A stretch of 64,000 nucleotides of DNA, from positions 487,501 to 551,500 of the forward strand of contig JARHVA010004903.1 in the NCBI GenBank assembly GCA_037957365.1. The letters are read 5' to 3'. The translations under genes and the position numbers were made by a program. This document shows, one piece after another, positions 1 to 11,059 of the stretch; position 1 is the stretch's first letter; each line of letters starts with the position of its first letter. The notes under the pieces are model-generated. The model ran no database searches, had not been told where the DNA came from, and saw nothing but the letters and a program-made list of their open reading frames with translations. This DNA is from Torreya grandis (Eukaryota; Streptophyta; Pinopsida; Cupressales; Taxaceae).

Positions 1-2454
1 ATTTAGTTCCTTTAATTATTAAACTCTTTGAGTGATTATTCAGTGGATTTGATAGAGTTATTTAGATTAGAAAAGTAAATTTTTAATCATGTTTTTATAT
101 CAATTTATCTTAATTATATCTTCTTATAGTTTGTATAAAAGACCAAAATGGCTACCTAGAGCCAAACAACTCAAAACCTTCACCTACAGTTGGGTTATAC
201 TTTGTTTTTGACTATGAAATGTAGACTATGATGTCAATTATATATCTCAAGCCAAAAAGGAGAGAAAACTTGTATAATATGGTTTTATTAATATTCAAAA
301 GAGGGGTAAGATCCTTAGTAAATCCCTACTACTCACAATATGCAAAGAATCATGATATGCCCACATACAATCAACTTATTTAGGTTTCTCATTATGTGAT
401 TGTTTTATGATGGGTGAGAGACTCTTATGGAATTTATGAAAAGGTGTTGATAACCTAACAATAAATTCAACAAATTTTAATTAAAATAAATAATATCAAT
501 TATTCCAAGGTGAAGTATCAAACTCCAACACCAATCATGATCCCTAACAAGAACCTGTAGTTTGCTAGTGGAATAGACTGACATCAAGCCTAGGAATGAA
601 GATAGAGGAGTTTAAAAGGTTATTGAACCCAATTACAAATACAAATAATTATAATTACTTTAAGTATATCAAATATGATAATTGTTAACAAAGAATACTA
701 TCAACCATCCTAAACATCTACCTACATGCTACATAAGGAGAATCTAGTCTTAGGCCTAAGCAAGATTTGATAGCATAGTGAAGAAACACTAAGGTCTATC
801 TCGATTAGACCATAAGTTCATAATGTCATGTTAAGACAAAAGAATAAAAAAAGGGAATAGTATCCAAATAAAATTAAGGTGATAAGTCACCTATAGTTAG
901 GTACAATACCACTTATAGCTATGATCCATCACAGTCATTAAGATGGTTGTGTTTATGGTCAAGAGAATATATGTGTGTTAGTGGATAAAATTGAGTTGTC
1001 ACACCTTCATGATGTATTATGAAGTAATATATGTCTATGTAGACATTTTTAATGGTCTTATAAATAAATATTCTACTTTATCAAGCCTAATAAAATATCC
1101 AACATGTGTTCTTATAGCCAGTTTGTACCTAACTAAGCTTAAGATAATTAAACATGAAAGAGTACATGTTGGGTTAAATTTGATAGCTTCAGTCAAGTCA
1201 TATAGGTTTTTAAAATTTAAAATAATTTCAAGGAGTTTTCCAAGGTAGGAAACATTTTAAAAGTAACTATAGTCAGCTTAATGAGCATATATAATCAAGT
1301 GAAGACAAAACACACTCCTGTGTATTAGTTTGAGAAGTGAACTTGTGAGGTATGAAGATGTTTGAAGAGTTATAGATGATAATATGTCTTCATTAGATAA
1401 AATAGGTTTTTTATCCAATTTATATACCTTTTATGGTCTTTTTATCTTCATTTCTTCACCTCACTCCATACAAACAACATCAAATTTCCACCTATAGTTA
1501 TCTAGTGACCTACAGGTAGTCAAAGGCAAGAGTGGAGATGTGAGAGGGGATCATAAGTGAGAATATGTGGTGTGAGTTTGTAAAGTATGTTGTATGAGTT
1601 TAGAGTTGAATGGGATACATTTCCATTGAGGAATAAGAGAAGATTATGTGACCCTAGAGGCACCTACAAGTTGCTAGTATCATAGATTGGCAACAGACCT
1701 AGTCAAAGAGTCACACATGATATGTTGATGATAGAATGTTAGAAATGAATTGAAAAAAAACATTGAAAGATAGTTTAGATTGTAATATATTTACATTGAG
1801 GGAAGTTCCTATAAATATTCCATACATAATCAACAAAGACAGCCTTTAGGAACCCTACAAGCCATTAATAAGTTTAAGGGTGAATAATGTCTTCTTGATT
1901 GGAAGGAATAAGTATGATAGTGAGAGGAATGAATTATGATTATATTATGAATAAATTACCAATTTTTCACCATTAAATTTAAGAGGAAAATCTATTCATG
2001 GACCTTTAAGGTCAACAATGCTCAAATTGCTATAAACCCTCAATGGTGAAATATAATGTTCCAAACCTGTTTAATGGGTTAGTATTGGTATAGAGTCATT
2101 ATAATTAATTTAATGAGATATATAAAAAATATTTAATTTATTAATTTTTAGAAGTGAATTATGAGTTTTTTAGACCCAAATAACCTTCCTCGGCTCTTTA
2201 TACATAGGCAAACCTAGCCAATCATGAGGTTAGATGGTGTTTCGAGTATTCAATGGGAATAATCACACCTTGTGATTTGGTATAGGGGATGTTTATGAGT
2301 AAAAAAATAAAATCATGATAATTTTAAGGTCATACTAATATCATAAATACCCACTATTTTTGTCTCAGACCTTGCCCACTCTATTGGCAAGGGCTAGTCA
2401 TGAGACCAAGGGGTCTATTTGAACTCAAATCACAAAACAAGTATGCCAAAACTC
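1..2454. other. Non-coding AT-rich left flank, LTR-like
   Basis: No coding sequence is supported; the only frame over 80 codons (991-1248) has no recognisable domain. The stretch carries scattered near-palindromes of the form CACCTAYAGTT or CCTACAGGTAG (about 180, 889, 1490, 1510 and 1658). The LTRs of element B at 18.6-24.1 kb show the same style, so this may be part of a long LTR of a Tat-like element. That is inference from motif style, not alignment. The segment continues to the right of copia D at 7091. Confidence 0.4.
2450..2454. repeat. Target-site duplication of copia D, left copy
   Basis: The five bases AACTC directly precede the left LTR of element D and recur at 7086-7090 directly after the right LTR, as expected of copia integration. 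Confidence 0.85.
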
Positions 2455-3357
2455 TATCAGGGAAGTCCAAGAACAAACACACCTCTGTTTTGATTCCTCT
2501 TGTTGGATCTTGCTCCTCAGAAAGAGCACAGTATGATTACCAAATATAAGCAATTATAAATGCAAAAATAACCAGAAACACAAATAGCTAGAATTCACCA
2601 ATAGCACAGAATATGAGAGACAATACACTATCTTGTATTAACACTTTACAGAAAAGAATACAACAAAGAGCCGCCACACTCTTTCACCTTACAGAGGTTT
2701 ACCACACCTCAAGTGTACAATAATTCTTCAAACACAACACTCTCCTACACAAAAACCGGTCCCAACAACCAACTCACAAACAGAATTGGTGTTCACCTCT
2801 CCAACTAGTCAGTAATAACCCTGCCAGTTCACCAAGCACTCAAAAGTACTTCAAGTTGATCTCCCATGAACCTGAAACCTATAATTCAATAGACCATACT
2901 CACATGTAGATCCCCTATGAGCTTGCAACAACTTATAACTCAATGATCTTACAATGGAGGCAACTTACTTGCCTTCCTTTCTATCTCATGCCTTAATTAC
3001 AATACATGCCAATGGGTCTGTAAATAGATCCCTAACTCAAACACTAACTTAGACTCTTAATTTAGACAATTATCCTCGCAACCAAAGACTCTAAGTGACA
3101 TTTACATGCAAACACTTCATTCACTTAACTAACTATCCATGTAACGAGCAGTTCTGGAACACCCAGGCGACCGACGTTGGTCCCTGCTAGTCTGGTTCTA
3201 TCGACGTCGACTGACTCCCTACTATCGCCGGTGGCCTTCTACACTGGGTCACGACCGACGTCTGTCCTACTACCAATGCTGGTGCTCCTGGATCTCAGCA
3301 ACCTTCTTGTTCCACCTATTTGTAAAGAGTTGAAGCTTTTAGCTCCACAACTCAACA
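2455..3357 (-). repeat. 3' LTR of copia D
   Basis: This 903-bp LTR aligns almost base for base with 6186-7085. On the minus strand it begins TGTTGAGTTG; its far end reads TATCAGGG on the plus strand where the partner has TGTCAGGG, one mutated terminal base. It contains five spaced ACCGACGTCGGT-like motifs (3170-3283). Confidence 0.9.
3170..3283. repeat. Spaced palindrome array in D 3' LTR
   Basis: Five 12-bp motifs related to ACCGACGTCGGT start at 3170, 3200, 3221, 3254 and 3272. The intervals are 30, 21, 33 and 18 bp, so alternate motifs lie 51, 54 and 51 bp apart. The spacing is identical to the other LTR of D and close to the 51-bp period in element C. Confidence 0.8.
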
Positions 3358-3370
3358 ATCTCCCACTTGG
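3358..3370 (-). other. Polypurine tract of copia D
   Basis: On the minus strand this reads CCAAGTGGGAGAT immediately before the 3' LTR. The same tract stands before the 3' LTR of element C, inside a shared longer context. It would prime plus-strand DNA synthesis. Confidence 0.75.
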
Positions 3371-3479
3371 AGATAAACAGCTACAACCTGTACCTGTACC
3401 TGTACTTAGTCTAGTTTGTTCCCTTGGCTTTGTATCCCTCCTCAAGACCACTCTTGAAGACCAACCACCACAAACATGT

Positions 3480-4290
3480 AGTGTAAAACCTATCATCTAA
3501 ATCACCTGCCACATCCACATCTACAAACCATGTAGAAAATAACCTGAACCTGCATAACATGTGCACCTGTTGCTAGTCCCTGTAAGAATCCACTGAACTG
3601 TCCTCCAATGCTTCTCTCCTAGATTGGCTCCAACTTGTGACAACTCCCACTACTTGGGAAAACTCAGGTTTAGTACATACCATGCACTCAACCTCATTAT
3701 GTGAATCAGGACACCTGTTCATAGAACTGTCCAACCATCGGCGTGGTAACTGGTTTCACACAATCATCCTGAAACAAAGTCAACATATGACCTACCATGT
3801 CTCTAGAACACACTCATGCCAAAGAATCTTGCTACTCCCAGATTCTCCATGACAAACACCTGAACTAGCTTTACCTTTAGTTCAGCAATACCTATATATG
3901 TAACCCTACAACAAGCACATCATACAGAAATAAGATAGTGTAGCTAATACTATCCAACCTGGTAAAGAGAAACACAATGATCAAACCTCCATTGCCCTGT
4001 AGCTAATACAAGACCATATACCCTGATCTTCCATCTCACATATCCATTTTCGCTCTTCTTTATCCTGAACATCCATTCATCTCTCAGTGCTTACTTCTAG
4101 CTGGCCACTCTACCCAAAACACCTGTTTGGTTCTCCTCCAAGGAATCACATCCTCATCCATGCCTAGCTCCCACTGTTTCCTGGATCTACCTATTTTGCT
4201 TCTTCAACGACTTCCTGGTCCTATGCCATAAGTGAGCAACAAGTAGTGTAAAGAAGGGAAATGACGAATTTAAGAACTTACTTACACCGT
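3480..4290 (-). pseudogene. Reverse transcriptase/RNase H remnant of copia D
   Basis: Minus-strand translation gives fragments in several frames that match element C. Near 4200-4000 is the start of the reverse transcriptase domain. Near 3700-3480 is the end of RT and the start of RNase H, with words such as VYAMVC and a broken GDLD stretch. Most of the RT core, including the YxDD box, is absent. The RNase H frame runs straight into the polypurine tract. The segment is a decayed deletion derivative with no intact product. Confidence 0.65.
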
Positions 4291-4356
4291 CAGTCCTCCA
4301 TATGGGTGCTTGAGACTCCATGACAGCTCGCTATCCACCCAAAATTTATCTCAGTA

Positions 4357-4544
4357 ACTGATGTCAGTCACATCTCAGTCTGCAAATGACCAAAGTTGGT
4401 TTCCTACGACTGCTACCTTACTGATGTCAGTTTCCCCTAGCCGACACCAGTCAATATCTGCCCTAAGTCACCGACATCAGTCTGCACATAGCTGACATCG
4501 GTCCCTGTCTAGACACCGATGCCAGTTTTCCTGTCGATGTTGGT
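4357..4544. repeat. Internal array of ACCGACGTCGGT-like motifs in D
   Basis: Eight related 12-mers start at 4357, 4389, 4420, 4440, 4470, 4491, 4515 and 4533, at intervals of 18 to 32 bp. They lie in the linker between the integrase and reverse transcriptase regions, the same place as the 21-bp array of element C (46077-46224). Copies include ACTGATGTCAGT and ACCGACATCAGT. Confidence 0.75.
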
Positions 4545-4555
4545 CTCTGTGTTTT

Positions 4556-5060
4556 TCTTTGAGACCTGACTTTTTCCTGGGAGCTCTTTTTGGATCAAAT
4601 CCTTGTCCAAATCACCCTTGCTCTACTCAGAATTCTTCTACATCTTGTGCTAAACTCTATCCATCACCTTCTCCTTGAAAACCAAGGCTTTCCTATTCTT
4701 GTCACTAACATCGGGTTCCTCAAGAAACGTTACCTTCTTCTTCTACATACAGAAACCATGATCCATACCTTCCAAATCCGAAAGCATATCCTTTGACTCA
4801 AGAACAAGCATCTCCTTCTTGTCTATGTGACCAAGCCTATCAAGCCACATCTTTGAATCTACAGTTGAAGTAGAAAGCCCAGAAAGAGAATCAATAGTAC
4901 AAGTAGATAGATAAAGCGTACCTACTTTCTTACCTCTAGCTACAACAAGTGTACCCTTGGTAACCTTCCAAGAGTCTGTTGTGAGAGTTACTGTGCAACC
5001 CTCATCACCCAAACTTCTAACAGAAATCAAATTTCGCTCTAGAACTAGGACATGCATGAC
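4556..5060 (-). pseudogene. Pre-integrase region and integrase tail of copia D
   Basis: This continues the gag-protease frame after a single TAA stop (5061-5063). Residues matching the end of the protease region and the GAG-pre-integrase domain are clear (VLERNLISVRSLGDEG, then a WLDRLGH motif matching the zinc-binding HxxxH start of integrase). The catalytic core is missing. After about 4743 the sequence matches only the C-terminal tail that precedes the motif array. The deletion removes the DDE core. Confidence 0.65.
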
Positions 5061-6077
5061 TTATTTTAACACCCATGTGTTACTTGTCTGTAGTTTCAGC
5101 TTCACTTTCCCTTTGCCAACAATCTGACAAGGCTTACCATCCCCTACATAAATTTCTCCAAGATCTCCCTGGACATACTCATGAAAAAATTCCCTATGTG
5201 GGGATGCATGACAAGAGGCACCAGAATCTAAAACCCAAGATTCTACTTTATCCAAAGAACATACCAGAGCATCGCGTGCAGCGTAATTTGCAACATCTAC
5301 TTCTTCATGTCTTTCATGTTGATCTTCACCTGATCTGCAATCTCTCTTTAAGTGACCTTGCTTTCCACACTTCCAGTAGGTTATTCTGCCATACCTGGAC
5401 TTGGATCTCTTGCCTGTCTTGGACCTTGATCTCCCATGCTCTATCTTTTCTCTTTGCCTTCCTCTGCCTTCAACACTCAAAGCATTTCCTGATGATTCAC
5501 CTATGCTATTCCTGCGTATCTCTTCATTCAATATCACACTCACAACATCATCCACTTTTAAGACTTTTAAAGGAGACACAGTATTAGAAACTGCCATTAC
5601 CAAACCTTCCCAACTTTCAGGTAATGAACACAAGATTAAGAGAGCTCTAATTTCATCATCAAATACAATATTGATTGAACTTAACTGGTTTACTGAACCA
5701 TGGAAATCACTAAGATGGCTATGAACAGATCCACCTTCCAACATTTGCAAATTAAATAAACGCTTCATAAGAAATACCTTATTAGAAGCTGAGGGGTTTT
5801 CATATAAATTTGCCAAAGATTCCATCAACTCCACCGTTGTCTTACACTGTGATAAGCTGGAAATCACAGATGATGCAAGACTCAATATAATATATCCCAG
5901 ACCCTTTCGATCAAGAACCTCCCATTCTTCATCTTTCATATCTGAGGGTTTGTAAGTAACCCCTCCCAACGGTAAGTACAAATCTTTTTGATACAAATAA
6001 TCCTCAATCTGCATCTTCCACAATTGGTAGTTCTTGCCATTAAACTTTTCCATCCGTAGCTTACTGTCTTCTGTCAT
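5061..6077 (-). CDS. Copia gag with start of protease
   Basis: An uninterrupted frame of 338 codons, the longest in the window. It begins with a copia gag N-terminus (KFNGKNYQLWKMQIEDYL), continues through the gag_pre/UBN2-like region, a basic RS-rich stretch (about residues 200-235), and a zinc knuckle at about 234-249 in which the first metal-binding Cys is Tyr (YWKCGKQGHLKRDC). It ends in the start of an aspartic protease with DSGASCH. In an intact element the frame would run on into pol; here it stops at TAA, so protease is incomplete. Gag would form the cytoplasmic virus-like particle. The first ATG is just downstream of the primer-binding site. Confidence 0.85.
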   Translation of the reverse strand: MTEDSKLRMEKFNGKNYQLWKMQIEDYLYQKDLYLPLGGVTYKPSDMKDEEWEVLDRKGLGYIILSLASSVISSLSQCKTTVELMESLANLYENPSASNKVFLMKRLFNLQMLEGGSVHSHLSDFHGSVNQLSSINIVFDDEIRALLILCSLPESWEGLVMAVSNTVSPLKVLKVDDVVSVILNEEIRRNSIGESSGNALSVEGRGRQREKIEHGRSRSKTGKRSKSRYGRITYWKCGKQGHLKRDCRSGEDQHERHEEVDVANYAARDALVCSLDKVESWVLDSGASCHASPHREFFHEYVQGDLGEIYVGDGKPCQIVGKGKVKLKLQTSNTWVLK

Positions 6078-6171
6078 TGCTCAACTCCCACTCAAACAGA
6101 AACCCTGTGAGTACCTGTAATCAAAACACACTAACCAGATCTAATCCAATCTGTTAGTATCCCAACCAAAA

Positions 6172-6183
6172 GCTCTGATACCA
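6172..6183 (-). other. Primer-binding site of copia D
   Basis: On the minus strand this reads TGGTATCAGAGC, complementary to the 3' end of plant initiator tRNA-Met, two bases inside the 5' LTR. It is the usual primer for copia minus-strand synthesis and fixes the element's orientation. Confidence 0.9.
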
Positions 6184-6185
6184 CT

Positions 6186-7085
6186 TGTCAGGGAGTCCAA
6201 GAACAAACACACCTCTATTTTGATTCCTCTTGTTGTATCTTGCTCCTCAGAAAGAGCACAGTATGATTACCAAATATAAGCAATTATAAATGCGGAAATA
6301 ACCAGAAACACAAATAGCTAGAATTCACCAATAACACAGAATATGAGAGACAATACACTATCTTGTATTAACACTTTACAGAAAAGAATACAACAAAGAG
6401 CCGCCACACTCTTTCACCTTACAGAGGTTTGCCACACCTCAAGTGTACAGTAATTCTTCACACAACACTCTCCTACACAAAAACTGGTCCCAACAACCAA
6501 CTCACAAACAGAATTGGTGTTCACCTCTCCAACTAGTCAGTAATAACCCTGCCAGTTCACCAAGCACTCAAAAGTACTTCAAGTTGATCTCCCATGAACC
6601 TGCAACCTACAATTAAATAGACCATACTCACATGTAGATCCCCTATGAGCTTGCAACAACCTGCAACTCAATGATCTTACAATGGAAGCAACTTACTTAC
6701 CTTCCTTTCTATCTCATGCCTTAATTACAATACATGCTAATGGGTCTATAAATAGATCCCTAACTCAAACACTAACTTAGACTCTTAATTTAGACAATTA
6801 TCCTCGCAACCAAAGACTCTAACTGGCGTTTACATGCAAACACTTCATTCACTTAACTAATTGTCCATGTAACGAGCAATTCTAAAACACACAGGCGACT
6901 GACGTCGGTCCCTGCTAGTCTGGTTCTATCGACGTTGGCCAACTCCCTGCCGTCACCGGTGGCCTTCTGCACTGGGTCATGACCGACGTCGGTCCTGCTG
7001 CCGATGCCGGTGCTCCTGGATCTCAGCAACCTTCCTATTCCACCTGTTTGCAAAGAGTTGAAGCTTTTAGCTCCACAACTCAACA
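6186..7085 (-). repeat. 5' LTR of copia D
   Basis: A 900-bp LTR with TG...CA ends, near-identical to 2455-3357. Reading from 7085 downward it starts TGTTGAGTTG. It must carry the promoter, but I cannot point to a convincing TATA box. Confidence 0.9.
6898..7011. repeat. Spaced palindrome array in D 5' LTR
   Basis: Five 12-mers start at 6898, 6928, 6949, 6982 and 7000. Best copies are ACTGACGTCGGT and ACCGACGTCGGT (6982-6993, a perfect palindrome). Intervals are 30, 21, 33 and 18 bp, exactly as in the partner LTR. Confidence 0.8.
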
Positions 7086-7090
7086 AACTC
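7086..7090. repeat. Target-site duplication of copia D, right copy
   Basis: AACTC, identical to 2450-2454. Confidence 0.85.
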
Positions 7091-9740
7091 ATGAATTATC
7101 CTTGAGGTATTAAATATTAATATAATATTTATCCATAAACTTTCATGAGAAACCAAACTTTAGTGTTCAATCCAAGTGCCCTTGAGGGCTATCAAAGAGA
7201 TGATAAGCCTAAACCCTTAAACCCCTAACTAGTATACCAAATGCATATAGAGGAGATATTATCACTAAAAAGGAATGTAAATTCATGGAGAGGATATTTT
7301 TTGAGATTTATGAATATATCCCAGTAGTGATAATGCATTTTGAGGTACAAACCTCAAATTTGACCTCTCTTAATTTCAAAAAGAGCTACACATGCCACCC
7401 AAAGAGCAAATTTAGATACTCACACCACCTCCCACACTTTGAATGGAAATATAATACATGTGGTATATGTGATTAGGATATTAAATAATTTTTTCCAAGT
7501 GGGAGGAGGTTAGTTGGTGGTCTTTTATTTATGAATAATTTTTAAGACCCCAAACATGTCTTAAACCCTTCTAAAACCCTGATTGTGGCTAATCAAGGGA
7601 ATATGTCCTCAAATGCACATATAATGACATAGTTTGATCCTTAAACCTATTTTATTTTCTTTAATAATAAAAATAGGTTATAAAAACATACTTTTATTCT
7701 AATTTAACCAATACAAACTACTATAAATGCCCTATTTTTGCAAGTTTTTAGTGTTTTTAGGTGTTTTGAGAAAGGGAAAACTTCCCAATAATTGGATGAT
7801 GTAATTTAGGATGTGTCCTAACTATTAAAACATAAAAAAATTAAAATTATATTTTTTATATGGTCAAATATATCTCATTTCCCAAGGAATTCCTAAACAA
7901 GTTCAAAATAAGACTAGGTGACAAAGTGATTTCATAGTTTGACTAATTGCACAAGCTTACAAAATCCCAAAATTGACATGGATTTTGGTGAAAAAATATG
8001 GAAATTTATTCACATGATTATGTATATTTTCACTTTTTTGGGTGTAAATTTGGACCAATTGTCTCTTTTTAAGTCTAGCAAGCTTAATTATGCCTAATTA
8101 GAGAGGGAAATGAAGGAAAAAAGATACTTCCACTTGGATTTGTATCATGAAATTCAATGTGGATATGTAAGGGGATAAATGGTATAATTTTTTTTTCAAA
8201 AGTTTCAAATTTTATCCATGAAATCTTCTGGTCAAGTAGATTTATATGCTTTTAAGGTTATAAGGAATGCGTGTTCAAGCATGCTATATGAGCAAAATTG
8301 AATATTTTGGGACACTGGAAGGTTCCAAATTATTTTTTAAGGTATTAATTCATGTATATAATCCATACATGGTTTAGTTTTTCCTAATTTAATTCAAAAA
8401 ATCAATTTCTCTCTCATATGCCTCTTTGCTCATAAAGGAGTCAAGAAGTCAAAATACCCAAATTGATGCATAAGAGCTATTCAAAAATATTTTCAAGGTT
8501 CCTTCTCACCTTACATGAAAATTTGAATAAAATAAAAATTCATGAAGTTGTTTGGATAATGATTCAATGTTTCTAAAGGTCTTAAAGACTCCTAAGAAGA
8601 CCTTTCCCTCCAATGTCTAGGCAAAAGATAAAGTCAAAGGTGCATAAAGGATTCTTAGCAACATAAAATAGGTGGATAAAAATCATCAATGAAGGATAAG
8701 AATAAGTAAAATTAATAATTTAATTGGAATTGAATACCTATTTTCAAGGACAAGACCTTTTCTAGTCAATAAGGCATCTAACCAGGAATATAGGGTTCCT
8801 TGGTAAGGATTTAGGCACTACTATTGGTCAAAATCGATCAATCAATATTGATGGCCTCTTCAATAGTTATTCACGATTATAATACATGTCTCACCTCAGC
8901 CTATACACCATTTTCCAAAAGTGTATGGTAGATATTCAATGGAATGCTATGTTAGGTTTGGAGAAGGACTAAGTAAATGATACATTCCTAGTTTTGTGGC
9001 TCTTATCTTTCTCTCTCTCCTCTTTCTCAATTATCTATATGTGATCCTATGTTTTTAATTTTAAATAATCCTTAACCTAAGTTTTATCAAGGACATTCTT
9101 ATAAAAATATTTTTACTTTCCTATTTTAAATGAATAAGATTGAATTCATGCATCCTCCAAGCTTGTGTTTTAGTATATGCTAATGGTTAGTTGATGAATG
9201 GTAGGGATAGTAAATGTTTCATCTCATATTATAATTTACTAATTACCTATTTTAATGTGTTATTTAATCCTTATATGTTGAATAGTTTTCTTAAATCATC
9301 TTATTTTTATGGTATATATAAGCTTTTATTAGTATCTTTGAGAGATCTATTGATCATGATGCCTTAGATCATGTATGAAGCCAAACCTCTATGTGAAAAA
9401 TTATTGTTTAGAGACTCTCATTTGGGAAGTTCAATAAGTTTAATGTCTCTATTCTTAATTTTAGTGCATATTAGACAAGTGGAGGACACATTTTGGTGTA
9501 TCATCTCAGTTAGATAGGTTTTCCTTTTAGTTTAACTTCATCTCTTTTCCCTTACCAGATGGTAGTGTAGAGTATAGATCTTAACTAATACATCAAGGGG
9601 ATATAACAATTAAAATATATATATTCAATCCATTTATTAGGCCACCCACAACTTAGGATTGTCTCCATGTTACTTTAGACTATGAAGGCTTAAAACTACC
9701 TTCATAAGGGTGCAAGTCTAGTAGTTTACAATTAATATAA

Positions 9741-9828
<88 letters not shown>

Positions 9829-10031
9829 TGTATGTATATATATATATGCAGACACACACACACACATATATATGTATATGTATATATATATGTATATGTA
9901 TATATATGTATATGTGTATATAACATATATATATATATATAAACACATATACATATATATATACACACACACATATATATATATATTCATATATATGTAT
10001 ATATAGACATATATACATATATACATATATA

Positions 10032-10067
<36 letters not shown>

Positions 10068-10106
10068 TATATGCACGTATATGTATAAGTATATGTATAT
10101 GTATAT
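9741..10106. repeat. Compound microsatellite (TC, TA, TGTA, CA)
   Basis: A TC run passes into TA, then blocks of TGTA, TA, ACAC and TGTA again. The Tyr/Ile/Cys/His-rich frames on both strands here are artefacts of the repeat. Confidence 0.95.
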
Positions 10107-10232
10107 CAATAAAATAACTTTGCAAGGATCTAATTTTATCGATTGTTTATACTCATATTTTCTCATTCTAGTTGATAATATTCAATTATGTTTAATCTAA
10201 ATACACTTACACACACACATGAATACATATAT

Positions 10233-10233
10233 G

Positions 10234-10321
<88 letters not shown>
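10233..10321. repeat. (TC)n(TA)n microsatellite
   Basis: About 20 bases of TC repeat pass directly into about 65 bases of TA, the same order as the array at 9741. Confidence 0.95.
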
Positions 10322-10325
<4 letters not shown>

Positions 10326-11054
10326 CTCAAATATATTCATCCTTGACCTCAAATATCTCAACATGAGTCCCTATAACTAAAATATTTATCTAAATTTTTT
10401 TATTTATAATATATATACATGTATAAAATCAAATAAGCTATACAACATTTATATTTTGTATGTTACAAACAAAATAATATTCTTTTATCATGATTATAAA
10501 ACTTCATAATAACTAGTACAAGTGTCAAGGTAGTCTCCAATACAAATAATGTAGAGGTGGTTAGTGTAACTCATATATATCAAACTCAGCCTATGTGATG
10601 TTTTAGAAGGCTAATACATGATTTAAGTTCTAAACTGAAATGTATGCAATCAAAATCTCTATGTAATACATGTTTATTTATCAATAATGGAGCTTGCCCA
10701 ATATTTACAATTTAAAAGGATAAAACAAGGCATAAGGTTGTTAACTATTTGTGTTTCATGATCATTTATCCTAAAATATACCTAGTATTGTTTTATAAAA
10801 GGAATAAACATCATTTCAATAAACATGTCAATGGAAATGAGTTCCATCACCAGGTCTATAAAATTTAAGCCCTAGGTTTTAATGCATAAATTTACCAATA
10901 AATTTTAATTTTCATTGCACAAGGGCTTGACATCATTTTTATATGCTTGTGGATGGAATTGAGTTCTATCCCTAGGTCTATAGACATGAGACTTTAGTTC
11001 TATTTAAAAAAAATATACCATTACCCACATTTAAATGAAGTACATTATTGTTAC

Positions 11055-11059
11055 CCATA
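11055..11059. repeat. Target-site duplication of gypsy A, left copy
   Basis: CCATA directly before the TGTCACATCC start of the LTR; the same five bases follow the 3' LTR at 51306-51310, 40 kb away. Confidence 0.85.

Larger units (their letters stand above)
2455..7085 (-). mobile_element. Copia-type LTR retrotransposon D, internally deleted
   Basis: A 4.6-kb Ty1/copia element on the minus strand, bounded by a 5-bp TSD and two near-identical LTRs of about 0.9 kb. The gag-protease part is well kept. The integrase core and most of reverse transcriptase are missing or unreadable, and an RNase H-like remnant lies next to the 3' LTR, so D cannot move on its own. Its gag (about 80% similar by eye), LTR start (TGTTGAGTTGTGGAGC), primer-binding site and polypurine tract show it is the same family as element C. 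The gag and DSGAS protease style suggest the Tork/Tnt1 group, which is my inference. Confidence 0.9.
7091..11054. other. Non-coding AT-rich flank with microsatellites
   Basis: No coding region is supported. The stretch resumes the sequence broken by copia D. A phrase at 7545-7600 (TTAAGACCcc... then AAACCCT) resembles LTR B near 22570 and 36150. Two simple-repeat blocks lie at 9741-10106 and 10233-10321. A loose direct repeat with the core AGGTCTATA occurs near 10840-10870 and 10955-10985. Otherwise I see nothing. Confidence 0.4.

Noticed and set aside
3177..3500. A 107-codon plus-strand frame
   Set aside because: Lies across the LTR and RNase H remnant of copia D, antisense to it; no domain.
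5075..5724. Plus-strand frames of 170 and 107 codons
   Set aside because: Antisense shadows of the well-supported copia gag on the minus strand; likewise 44408-44620, 45327-45853 and 47459-47650 minus in copia C.
9718..10125. Several Tyr/Ile/Cys/His-rich frames on both strands
   Set aside because: Pure translations of TA, TGTA and CA microsatellites; the same holds for 42633-42977 and 48698-49084.
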